Below, piece after piece: positions 54,336 to 64,000 of a DNA stretch of 64,000 nucleotides. The notes under the pieces are model-generated. The model saw only the letters and a program-made list of their open reading frames with translations, was not told the origin of the DNA and did not search any database. The first letter of the stretch is position 1, and the number at the start of each line of letters is the position of its first letter. A program made the position numbers and the translations under genes. This DNA comes from Kingdonia uniflora (taxonomy: Eukaryota > Streptophyta > Magnoliopsida > Ranunculales > Circaeasteraceae). The stretch lies in contig JACGCM010000510.1 of NCBI GenBank assembly GCA_014058105.1, forward strand, positions 2,075,883 to 2,139,882. Direction: 5' to 3'.

Positions 54336-55056
54336 TGTAGTGGCTTATTCTGCATCTCGAGCTCATGCTTCATCTTCAAACTGCAGACAAACTTTTGACC
54401 CCAATAAACAGAGCACATGGCACATACAACACGAACTTCTCAACCAACACCACTCACCCCGAACAGCCCTCATGCTATTGGTTTAGAGCCATCTTGTAAT
54501 AGATTATTTTGTATCTCGGACTGAGACTTCATCCTTGTTCTCATCAACATACAGGAAGTATGACTAAAGACACAACCAACTCTACTCAGTTTGAGACATC
54601 ACTCTCGACCTCTGTACCAACGGTTCGACCTACACAAAGTACACAGTCAGCAATATAGTCGTTGAACAACAGTAAAAGTTAGAATGTTACACAACCTAGT
54701 CAAAGAATATCTCACACTCACTTTATAACATCCATCATTAAGGAACTTTATGGTCATCAAACGGTCATATTAGAGAACCTATAAAAGGACCTAGAGGACT
54801 GCAAATGAAGGATGAAAGGATCACCATGGAAAGTTCATACTTTGTGATCCTACATTCTTTAACCGTTCATTGTAATACAATGGCAATCTCAATAAGATCA
54901 TTACTTTCTCAAAATCTTCAGGAGAGATCGTGGTTTTTAGCCTATTTAAAGGTTTTCCATGCTAAACTGTTTTGTTGTTTTTGTCTATTATTTTTTAACG
55001 CTCTAAATACATTTGGTGTAAAGGCTAAGTCCGTATTTCGAAACTAGGCTATTACA
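54336..55056 (+). repeat. 5' LTR of Tat element B (721 bp)
   Basis: TGTAGTGGCTT...GGCTATTACA. The R/U5-like part ('GTGGTTTTTAGCCTATTTAAAGG') matches the LTRs at 3174-3790, 49549-50128 and 60615-61235. A TATA-like CCTATAAAAGG is at 54779. Confidence 0.75.
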
Positions 55057-55078
55057 TTTGGCGCCATCTGTAGGAACC
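55057..55078 (+). other. Primer-binding region of Tat element B
   Basis: TTTGGCGCCATCTGTAGGAA directly follows the LTR, as in related plant gypsy elements. Confidence 0.7.
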
Positions 55079-55132
55079 GAAGTTCTCAAAACCATTGTCT
55101 CAAATGCCGCTGATCACTTTTTTTGTCTAAGA

Positions 55133-56516
55133 ATGTCGCCTCCAGGTCAAAGCACGCCGATCATCCAGGTAGAAGAGAATGCAGCCTTAGCGGACCTGAG
55201 GGCCACTCTGAACTCAGAAACAAAAAGGCGTGCAACCCTAGAACAACAACTCGTAAGTATCTAGGATGCGCTAAAGGTCTTACAGAGTCAGCAGGTCCCT
55301 GCCCAGAAGAATAAAGTTGTACAACCCGAGGGCTCGCGGATTTCCGTTCATGACAGGATAAGGCTTCCTCTGAAGGGCGTTCATGCAGGAGGTGCACTTT
55401 AATCTAACCGTCAATAACAGGATATGGATCCCATCCTGATCCAAGAGATCCAATAGGTGGCCCGGTTGGACCCAGACATACTAAAAATCTACCTCAAAGA
55501 GTTTGAGTCCCGACAAAGGAACGTCAAAGCGTGGGGAGTGGCGACCACAACCCTGTAGAAGGGAGCGTCACACGACCAACCGCCACAGCTCGACAATATG
55601 TCACGCATGAACATATTGAAAAGTGGATCAAAAAATTGCTCGAAGCCCACACGTCGACTAAAGGGATCCGCAACAGATTATAGAAGAGCCCGATCACCCA
55701 AGAGCTCTTAGATGGCGAAGTCCCCACTGGGTTACACACCCTAAAGATTCAAAAGTATAAAAGGACTGATCCAGTGGAACATGTTCAAGAGTTTCAGGAT
55801 GTTCTGGGCCTGCATTTCACATCCAACCCCATTTTATGCCGGCTCTTTCCTACCAGCTTGTCGGGCGATCCTTTACGATGGTTCTACACACTGCCTGAAT
55901 GAACCCACAACTTTTGAACAGCTATGCAAACTATTCGTCAAGAATTACTCGTACAATAAAGATAATGAAGAGAACTTATATTCTCTTTTCAGCCTCAAAA
56001 AGATGCCCAGATAAAAACTCAAGACATTCACCAAAAAGTTCTTGAAGTTAGCCCGAAAAGTAGATCGACTTGACCAAAAGATAACAATTTCTGCTTTCAC
56101 CAATGCCTTACTCGTCGATGGCCGAGCGAAGGAGTACCTCGTCCTCAACAAACCAACAACGTTGGAAGACATGATCGAAAAGGTCAATGGATGCATTGAC
56201 CTAGAGCGGATGGTGTTTGGCAGACAGAAACCTCAGAAATCAACACTGATAGCTCGAGGTCAGTCAAACCATTCTAATTTTAATCGGACATCAGATCAAG
56301 GAGGAGACAAAAAATGTACCAAGTCCAGTGACAAGCGACCTCGGAAAGGGAGTAACTTGCCTCGACCTTACCTTCCAAAGTTGAACGTGACTATAGCCAA
56401 CATATATCCTATCTTGCAGAAAGGCAGCTTCTTCCGAAATGCGCAGTACCTTCAACCGATCAAGAACAAACTATACTGCATCCACCATAAGGTCCGACAT
56501 CATGAGACAGAGTAGT
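55133..56516 (+). pseudogene. gag of Tat element B
   Basis: Starts MSPPGQSTP with a coiled-coil-like stretch (LADLRATLNSETKRRATLEQQ), stops at 55262, and resumes. The retrotransposon gag domain is recognisable: LHTLKIQKYKRTDPVEHV, then CRLFPTSLSGDPLRWFYTLPE, EQLCKLFVKNY, and ISAFTNALLVDGRAKEYLV. The nucleocapsid zinc knuckle was not clear. Several stops and shifts, for example at 55454, 55556 and 56012. Confidence 0.75.
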
Positions 56517-56879
56517 ATTTTGCTTTACAACGTTTATTAGAGTACATTTTCGTAGATGGACGAATGCACGAGTATATAGTGGGCGTGGAGGGTATAAGAA
56601 CAAGAGTTACAAAAGTCCCACTGAAGCTGTACCAGTCGAAGAGCTTACAGCCGAGAAGTATTTGAACCATATTTTTCTCTGCCATCACGTAGAGACCCAG
56701 GTCATCAAAGAGTTGAACAGAAGCAAGCGAAGGCGTGTCGCCCAATGTCACATATTATCCATATAAGATAAAGAAGCTCTTTTAATCCCGGTATCCAACT
56801 CTCGGCGAATTGGGATCTCTTTCGATGATTACGACGTTCGGCATGCCAACTACCCCCACCATTACACCTTAATGATCAT

Positions 56880-57225
56880 GTTGAAAATACAGAATGTGGT
56901 GCTTTATACAATGATGGTAGACACTGGCAGCACTATCAAATTCCTTTTCCAAAGCACGATCGGCCAGATGGGTCTGGCCGATAAGGTCCAACCCAGCGAC
57001 GTTGATATTTGTGGTTTTAATGGGCCCAAGTAAGAGCGCGTAGGAAAGATCGTGCTTCCTATTACTGCAGGGCCTGTAACACCTGACATCGTCTTTTACG
57101 TCGCCAATATAAAGTCCTATTATCTGGGGATCATGGGACGTTGCTGGTTACAATATATGCACGCTATTCCATCAACCTACCACTTGGCATTACATTTTGA
57201 GTGGGAGAGTAGCGTTTACTAGATA
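56880..57225 (+). pseudogene. Aspartic protease of Tat element B
   Basis: MMVDTGSTIKFLF contains the DTGS active-site motif, followed by IGQMGLADKV, GFNGPK, IVLPITAGPVTPDIVFYV, YYLGIMGRCWLQ and ST.HLALHF, the usual order for gypsy proteases. A stop follows GFNGPK. Confidence 0.75.
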
Positions 57226-57419
57226 AAAAGGAAGCCAAAAATTAGCACGAGCATGCGAAAATTCTATCGTCATTGTACCAGAACCTTTCAAACATCAACT
57301 CGCATAGCAATTACAGAAGACAATAGAAAACTTTACAGAGAACTATACCATCAATACTGCGGGGCAACATCTGCCTACCACAGAGACCACAAAATACGTT
57401 GAAATTAGTAGACCCAAGC

Positions 57420-58680
57420 GTGGGATATATATTGGTACCCATTTGACTCATCAGAGCGCGACAGTTTCATCCAGTTCCTTAAAGAAAATAGTGACATCTT
57501 TGCCTGGACGTTTCACGAGATGTCGGGTATCGATTTGAACCTGGACTGTCACAAACCCATCTTGAAGGAAAAAGTTATAGCTATCAAATAGAGGCAAAGG
57601 ACTTTAGTACCTAGACTTCGCGATAAAGTCAACAAGGAAATTGAAAAAACTCATCGAAGTCGATTTTATCCGCAATGCCAATTATCCAGAGTGGATATCG
57701 AATATTGTAGCGGTACCCAAGAAGAACGGGAAGATCAGGGTGTGCATGGATTTCACCGACTTAAATAGGCATAATTTGAAAGATAGTTTTCTACTCCCTG
57801 GTATAAATAACTTGCTCAACTCTACATCAGGGAACGAGCTTCTATCTATGATGGATGCCGCGTCAGGCTACAACCAGATAACTATGCTACCTGATGACCA
57901 AGAGAAAACAACTTTCGTTATAAAGTACGGCCTATACTGCAACAAAGTCATGCCATTCGGTCTCAAGAATGCAGAAGATACTTACCAGTGATTGATAGCC
58001 CAAATGTTCAAGGATCACCTCGGGAAAATAATGGAGATTTATATCGACGATATGTTATACAAAAGTCTTAAGAAAGAAAACCATATCATAGATTTACACA
58101 CGGCCTTTGATATCCTTCGCCTCTACAGGATGAGACTCAACCCTAATAAATGTCAGTTCGAAGTTTAATCAGGGAAATTCTTGGGCCACTTAATTAGCAT
58201 GCGCGGTATAGAAGCCGATCTGGATCGCATTCGCGCACTATTATCTATGTCGTCCCCCAGAACGAAGAAAGACGTCCAGAAGTTAGCAGGGAAGATTGCC
58301 GCGATAAACCACTTTATTTCAAAATCATCTGATCGCTGTAGATGGTTGTTCAACTTATTACGTGAGGGAACAACAAAACAAAAACCTAAGAAAGACCACG
58401 AGATTAAATGGACACCGGAATGCGAAACAGCTTTTCAGCAATTAAACTTTACTTGGGTTCACCACCAGTGATGAGTACACCTAGCAAAGGGGAAGAACTC
58501 ACCATCTGTCTTGCGGTTACTAAATTATTATTAAGTTATGTTCTCATTCGGCTTGATGAGAAGACCGAGAAACCAGTCTACTTCATTAGTAAAATTCTCA
58601 CTCCGGCAGAATCCCGATACAGCAAGGTCAAAAAACTGTGTTTGGCTCTCATATACACCTCACAAAAATTGAGATAATTC
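57420..58680 (+). pseudogene. Reverse transcriptase and RNase H of Tat element B
   Basis: RT motifs: YPEWISNIVAVPKKNGKIR, VCMDFTDLNRHNLKDSFLL, LLSMMDAASGYNQI, TTFVIKYGLYCNKVMPFGL and VYIDD-like IYIDDML, then GHLISMRGIEAD, VQKLAGKIAAINHFISKS and EIKWTPECETAFQQL. The RNase H connection has EKPVYFISKILTPAESRYSK. The PKDSF-type motif, FISKS and KLAGKIAA are typical of Tat. Stops include ones at the end of DTYQ and after KCQFEV. Confidence 0.85.
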
Positions 58681-58799
58681 TTTCAGGCCCATTCAGTACG
58701 AGTAGTGACCAACTACCCTCTGCGTAAAATATTATCCAAACGAGAAAAATCTAGACGAATCCAGCAATGGTCAGTTACTCTTGGCGAGCACGACAATTA

Positions 58800-59330
58800 A
58801 TTTGAGCCCAGACATTCAAAAAAAGGTCAGGCTATAGCAGATTTCCTTGCGGACTTCCCCGTTGAAGATCCTGACTGGAAAGAATATAGTACGAATATTC
58901 ATGAAGAACAACTCGAAAAAAAGGTAGACTGGATAACCAAAGGGGTTGGCGTCTCCAAACTGATTGATCCTCCGGACCCGCAGGATCAAGCATCGGAATT
59001 ATGCTGATCACACCTTCTAATGACAGAATTGAGAAAGCAATCCGATCAAATTTTGAAGCTACCAATAATACAACATAATACGAAGTAATGATTCACAGTT
59101 ATGGTTTTAGAGATTGGAGTGTCCGAACTGTCAGTATATACAAATTTTTTGCTCATAGTCAACCACTACATAGAAAAATTTCAGAAGAATGGGAAAATGG
59201 TCGATTACATAGCCGCGGTAGCCAACAGAATGAGTAGATTCATGAAATTTTCTATCAAACATTTGTCGTGAGGAGAAAATAGACATTCTGATTCCCTCGC
59301 ATATCTCGCAGGAGTCCTTGGCTCAGAAGC
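58800..59330 (+). pseudogene. Second (archaeal-type) RNase H of Tat element B, degraded
   Basis: QAIADFLADFP marks the linker that precedes this domain. Downstream, the fragments FLLIVNHYIEKFQKNGKMVDYIA and a SDSLAYLAG-like end correspond to the C-terminal half of the extra RNase H of Tat elements. The first catalytic motifs are damaged. Confidence 0.6.
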
Positions 59331-59382
59331 TCGCTATCTCAAGATCGAAGTAATATCAGCCCCCAACATTAGCATCATAAGT

Positions 59383-60417
59383 TTGAATTATGTTAATACT
59401 GGGGGCGGTGAAGAGGATGAAAACGATTGGAGGCGACCTTTCCTCAAGTATATCAGTGACAAGAACACATTCGATGGCGAGCTCCCTCAAGATAACGTCA
59501 AATGCTACATCGTCAAAAATGGTCTATCATATAAGATTTCGGTCACAGGGCCGTATCTTGAATGCTTATCTTACAAAGAGGCTCAAAAATTCTTACACAA
59601 ACTACATGAAGGCACTTGTGGTTTCCACGCAGCAGGAAGATCTCTAACCAACCGAGCTCTTACCTAAGGCATCTTCTGGCCTAAAATGAAAGCTCAAACA
59701 ATCAAGCTCGCAAGCAAATATGATGCATGTCAATGTCATGGTCCCCAAATTCGAGCCCCAGCTTTAGAACTACATTCCAGTAACGTCATTTGGCCATTTA
59801 AAAGATGGGACCCCGACCTTGTCAGCAAGTTTCCTACCACACCAAGAAAACAAAAACACATTTTAGTCATAACAGATTACTTCACTAAGTGGGTAGAAGT
59901 CGTTCCCCTGTGCTGCATATGAGAAGATAAAGTCATCAGATTTATCTGGGAAAATATTACCATTCATTTCAGTTGCCCCCATCTCATCAGGATCGACAAT
60001 GGACCTTAGTTTGTTGGCTCCAAGGTCGTCGAATTTCTAAATCAACACAACATCATACATTCCCCTTCAAATTCGTATTACCCATAAGGGAATGGTCAGG
60101 CCGAGATCATTAATTGTACTATCGTCGATGGAATCAAAAAGTGCCTAACAGACAAGAAAGGAAATTGGGTCATGGAGTTACCGCATGTATTATAGGCTTA
60201 TCAAACTACTCCCCGAGTTTCAACTGAATGCACGCCATTCCTTCTGGCTTACAGTATTGATGCAATCATCCCTACTCAGTATCATCACCCTATTCGCGAC
60301 CATACCATGACTGATGAAGAAAACGAATTCCAGTTTGCGTATAATATGAACTGGATCGAGGAGACTCGGGACAAAGCAGTCATGAATTTGGGAAGATATC
60401 ACCAAACTTTAGCCCGA
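59383..60417 (+). pseudogene. Integrase of Tat element B
   Basis: Zinc-binding HHCC region (LHEGTCGFHAAGRSL, GIFWPKM, KYDACQCHG), then the catalytic core: WDPDLVSKFP with ITDYFTKWVEVVPL, RIDNGP, and NGQAEIINCTI for the D, D, E triad. The C-terminal segment WIEETRDKAVMNLGRYHQ follows. Stops occur after NRALT, after PLCCI, at DNGP, and elsewhere. Confidence 0.85.
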
Positions 60418-60614
60418 TCGTTTGTTGCTTCGGCCAAATCGATCTATCTAATACTTTCGCTGTATGCCAATTTTACACCAATGAAATACTTATGTTCAAC
60501 TGCCCTAGAAAATTTTGATACACAGATTACAGATCATTTGTTGTTTTGGCCAAATTGATCATTTAATACATTATAGATCGTTTGTTACTTCAGCCAAACC
60601 GGTCTATCTAATAC
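60416..60614. repeat. Three imperfect 38-39 bp direct repeats ending at an LTR border
   Basis: GATCGTTTGTTGCTTCGGCC...ATCTAATAC at 60416-60454, 60532-60569 (more diverged) and 60576-60614. The last copy ends exactly one base before the LTR at 60615. Confidence 0.8.
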
Positions 60615-61235
60615 TGTAATGGCCAAATTTTGTAAGCTCGAAATGGTTTAGAATTCATTATCATACTATTTAACCTGTAATAATATTCTAATGGAAAGTA
60701 AGAAATGAAGTAGGTGATTTTAGCGTGGAAAACCTTTGAATAGGTAAAAAACTACGACCTCGAGTGGAGGATTTTTGTAAAAGTACATTTATTGCTTGAG
60801 GCGAATATCTTATTACAAATGATTTTTAGATATAGAAAAAGTTGAACCTTGTAATTAAGAAGTTTGAATGTTGTTTAGAATAAAAAATAAGTTGTTTCTT
60901 GATGATCTCTTGTATTATTTTTCTGGTCATTGTCTCTTCTAGAACTTCTCCTTTATATAGGCCTACTTCGCAGTTCTTCATCGTGCTTGAGCGCATTTTT
61001 TAAATAATGTGGTTAGTGGTAGTTGACTGAATATCTAACGAGTTTGTGAGAGACAGGTGTCTTTGAATAAATAATGCTCTTTGGTTAAAGTTTGGCCCAC
61101 ATTCTTAACCAGTTCGTGGGGTAGGTTGGAATGTTTGATTGGGGAGGAAATATTAAAAATGCATAAATCCGAAATAGAGGTAATTCGAACTAGGTGAGCT
61201 CATTTTTAGGTGAGATCAAAGGATAGGTCCCTTCA
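60615..61235 (-). repeat. 3' LTR of minus-strand Tat element D (621 bp)
   Basis: Plus-strand form TGTAATGGCC...GGTCCCTTCA, similar over its whole length to the LTR at 3174-3790. On the minus strand the purine-rich GTTGCGAGGGGCGAT (61250-61236) precedes it, marking it as a 3' LTR with the element body to the right. Confidence 0.78.
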
Positions 61236-61496
61236 ATCGCCCCTCGCAACTGAAGTCACGAGTGGCTTTGGTTGAGAAATTATTTATTTGTGACTTGGTA
61301 TCTGGGCTAAAACTTTTGATAATTGAAATAAAATAATGATGGCTTTGACCATGTGGAGTTACGCAGGTTATTGGAAAATGACCTGTATTTAATAAGGATG
61401 TGGATGCTGATATATGTGACAGTTATGACTCAAAAAGTTGCACCTGTAATGAATGATGATGCTTGCTAAAACGTACCTGTACATTAAATATAGGGT

Positions 61497-61505
61497 TATA
61501 TAAAT
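61497..61505 (+). promoter_or_regulatory. TATA-box-like motif of an antisense ORF in element D
   Basis: TATATAAAT lies 68 bp upstream of the ATG at 61573, on the strand opposite to the retroelement. Confidence 0.4.
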
Positions 61506-61572
61506 GGTATATGTATCAGATTTTTGAAGCAGACTACGCTTGTTCTTTGTGAAATTCTTTAAAATATTAGCA

Positions 61573-61794
61573 ATGGTGAAGACTCGTAGTATGGCCCTTG
61601 AAGAGAGGATTGCGTCTGAAATGCAGAGCTTAGAGCTGAAGTACTTCGGTGACAAATCCTTAGAGAATTCGATACCCACTCCTGTTCCTCCAACGTATAA
61701 ATGCATGGCGGAAGATGAAACGATTGAAGCTGAGGAAGAATTCTACTGCAAGTGGAGGTTTAATGTCGTCGTCTTGACAGGCGAGGATCGGTGA
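61573..61794 (+). CDS. Antisense ORF in the 3' region of Tat element D (fragment)
   Basis: MVKTRSMALEERIASEMQSL...GEDR, 73 codons, lies between the polypurine tract of a minus-strand element and its presumed pol, reading against the element. Tat-lineage elements such as Grande are known to carry an extra antisense ORF between integrase and the 3' LTR; the position and orientation fit. Function of such ORFs is not settled. The frame stops at 61792, and weaker open stretches follow to about 62100, so this may be a broken version. The family assignment rests on context only. Confidence 0.4.
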   Translation: MVKTRSMALEERIASEMQSLELKYFGDKSLENSIPTPVPPTYKCMAEDETIEAEEEFYCKWRFNVVVLTGEDR

Positions 61795-64000
61795 GCCTGT
61801 CCCCGTACTCTTGCGGAAGATAGGATTGGGGCTTCATATGCAGGGATAGGCATAACTGCGGGGCAGTTATGTTGATTTTTTGTTTCACCATGGATTCCAA
61901 GGTCGGGACCTCTTCATCTCTACCAACTTTTCGGAGGTGGTAGTTTCAAAGGAGGGAGTGATGGTAATAGAGGAGAGAGACACCCAATAGGAGTTTGCTT
62001 ATGCATTTTCATCACATTTTGGCGCCCAGAAGACTTTCAGTTTAAGGATTTGGTTACAGCACTGAGTTTACTGCTTGCATTATTTCCATTTGAAGCTTGA
62101 ATAGACTTCAACAAAACTAATGTGAGGGAAGCTATTTTTTTGTTCCAATTTCTACTTTGTATAAGGTTGAAAAATCACTGAAGCGAGAAGAACTGGAGGA
62201 GTTGATGTGTCGGCGTGCCTGAATGACCTGTGATTTTTAAAAGTAGTAAAAAACTTGTTATCTGTAAAGTACTTGGGGTTGGGTTCTGAATAGATTATGT
62301 CGTTCTAATAAACCTTAGATCAATCACTAAAAAACTTGTTATCTATAAAATCATGTGTAATGTTATCGATATGAATAATAAATTTTCATCAAATTATTTA
62401 TGTTATGTAGATAGAATATAGATCGTAGAATCGAACTGAATCGCTGTAGGATGTACAAAATGAATAGAAGTAATTATTAAAAGCACTGTTGTTGTTATGT
62501 TCGAACTGAGATAAATACGTGCAAAAATTGATGTTGTGATTTAGTATAATATTCATGTATGTTAAAAATGTGGGGGGATCCGTTCGACCTCAACAGGTTT
62601 AGTATCTATCCATTATTATTGAAAATCGGTCATTCATATGTACATATCATTCAAAGATTCTGTCTATATGGCAAATATCATAGATTCTATAAATATGATT
62701 CACTGAGATTTACTTAAATAAGTATGATGGGCAGAGTAAACACAACACACGTATCTACTAACCTTCAGTGCAGAATGAGAAAAAAAAATCGCAGTAGCGG
62801 CAAGTCATTCCCTCACAACGCTGTGTATTGCCACCTACGTGATTCTGAGCCCGTAACCTATTCGACTGTTGGTCACCCTTCGGATAAATCCTTACCAAAT
62901 CCTTTAAAATTTTTTGCGCTCCTCAGTGTTCTCCAAATTTAGAAGTTGAAAATGTTTGAAATGATGGAGGCAAGAACAGTTCAATCTTTCTCTCTCAAGC
63001 GGCTGGCAGATTATTATGCCTCGCACAACCTGTCATCGGTTTAAAACCGAGGCGTCCGTTCACTATCATGTCAGATATCTTGTACCTTTTCAATAAAAAC
63101 CGTCCTTCCATCTACCCCTGTCCTCATATTGTTAATCTATTTTAATTTTGTTACAATCTTTCTCTGACCTTCCCACACTCATGATGACTCACACTCAACA
63201 AAATCAGATTTTTTCAATTTGCATAAAAGACAAACCTTGAGCTCCTGAATTTTTATGTTCTGTTCCTTATACTTATAATACAGTGACGTCATTTTCAAAG
63301 CTACCAAAATTTCAAACTTGATCAAAATATGTTATCAAAACAGTCTCAAATGGATTACAACTATAAAGATCAGATTGACTTTTAACTTTTTGTTAAACTA
63401 AATAAACCTTTACATTATTTAGGTAATACTTAACATGTAAATTACATCTAAACATCCTGGTGACCTGAACAACCACATCTGGATCAAATCTCTTCCCTCG
63501 ATTACCCATCTTTAAATTCGATTCTACTTCAGCGATCAATCCGACATCTCTCTCAATCTGCGGATCCGCACCAATTCACAAAAGATACCTCATAGAAAAT
63601 ACCTGACATATTCAAGTTCCCTGCACTCACATCAATCCTTCGAGCGGACATTACTCTCACTGGTAACTTAGCATCAATCAAATAATTCGAAAATCCTCTC
63701 CCTCACTTCACGATCTTTATGATAATCGTTCTCAGTAAATGACGAATTCGCGAGATCAAGTTCACACCATCACAATCACTCTTTTAATCATGAAATAATT
63801 TGTTGCCATTATTTTATATATTAATAACACTTTCTGCCAAAAAGTGATTGACTTTTATCTCGTAACAAAAACCCGGAATCTGAGATATGTTATTTAAATT
63901 TTATCCCTCACTCAAGCACAAACGTTACATAATTTCGAGCTTATGCAATCAAGTTTAATGTTCTATCGACCATTATTAGCTTGAATTTTTGTATTACATA
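61795..64000. other. Gene-free stretch to the window end
   Basis: Probably continues the 3' region of element D to about 62200 (TLYKVEKSLKREELEEL readable at 62157). Beyond that no LTR, pol domain, host exon or RNA gene was recognised. A 20 bp unit AAAAAACTTGTTATCTRTAAA occurs twice, near 62248 and 62330. Confidence 0.4.

Larger units (their letters stand above)
54336..60614 (+). mobile_element. Ty3/gypsy Tat-lineage retrotransposon B, 5' LTR to integrase
   Basis: LTR (54336-55056), primer-binding region, gag, protease, reverse transcriptase with RNase H, a second (archaeal-type) RNase H, and integrase lie in order on the plus strand. The dual RNase H and the RT motifs are those of the Tat lineage. 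All frames carry stops or shifts. After the integrase (about 60417) the element ends in three 38 bp repeats that abut an LTR of opposite orientation at 60615, so its own 3' LTR is missing. Confidence 0.85.

Noticed and set aside
57641..60558. Endogenous pararetrovirus instead of a retrotransposon
   Set aside because: The reverse transcriptase is followed by a second RNase H and an integrase with D,D,E motifs and preceded by an LTR and primer site, which is gypsy organisation.

Overview
The window looks like nuclear DNA of a flowering plant, most likely a eudicot. Genes are split by GT-AG introns, the protein families are plant-type, and the flanks are packed with plant transposon families (CACTA, Mutator-like, hAT, PIF/Harbinger, Helitron-like, Ty1/copia, Ty3/gypsy Tat lineage, LINE). 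Nothing suggests bacterial, organellar or viral DNA. Species cannot be told from sequence alone.

Only two genes read through without damage when their exons are joined by eye, both on the minus strand. One (19269-25434) is a five-exon DNA-3-methyladenine glycosylase I of 381 codons, a base-excision repair enzyme. The other (27768-38331) is a five-exon PSMD9/Nas2-type proteasome assembly chaperone with a C-terminal PDZ domain, 216 codons. Both have introns swollen by mobile DNA: a 2.7 kb LTR element with a perfect 5 bp target duplication in glycosylase intron 4; a LINE fragment and a 1.5 kb foldback element in PSMD9 intron 3; a Helitron-like end in PSMD9 intron 2.

Layout. 1-1108: end of a CACTA transposon inserted into a minus-strand Tat retroelement (1109-3790). 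4073-7427: decayed Mutator-like transposase, minus strand. 9925-10582: receptor-like kinase pseudogene. 10583-13579: copia remains with a 3' LTR. 14095-15752: non-autonomous hAT element with 8 bp target duplication. 16540-18905: local tandem duplications, possibly of a terminal exon and 3' UTR. 19269-38331: the two intact genes. 38430-46705: a nest of DNA transposons starting about 100 bp upstream of the PSMD9 start codon. 46754-48440: foldback and Helitron-like repeats. 49549-52865: rearranged Tat LTRs in opposite orientations. 52866-54335: an unidentified possible membrane-protein fragment. 54336-60614: a nearly full-length but dead plus-strand Tat element (gag, protease, RT, RNase H, second RNase H, integrase). 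60615-about 61800: 3' LTR and 3' region of another, minus-strand Tat element with an antisense ORF. 61800-64000: no gene seen.

The most interesting object is the 7.2 kb PIF/Harbinger element at 38567-45763. It has matching terminal inverted repeats and TAA target duplications, and carries three genes: a plant mobile domain (PMD/MAIN-like) gene, the DDE nuclease, and a Myb-like ORF1 partner. A third, internal copy of the subterminal hairpin lies exactly between the PMD gene and the nuclease, suggesting that the PMD module was added to an ordinary two-gene Harbinger. A 428 bp deletion derivative of the same family sits directly beside it and shares the TAA between them.
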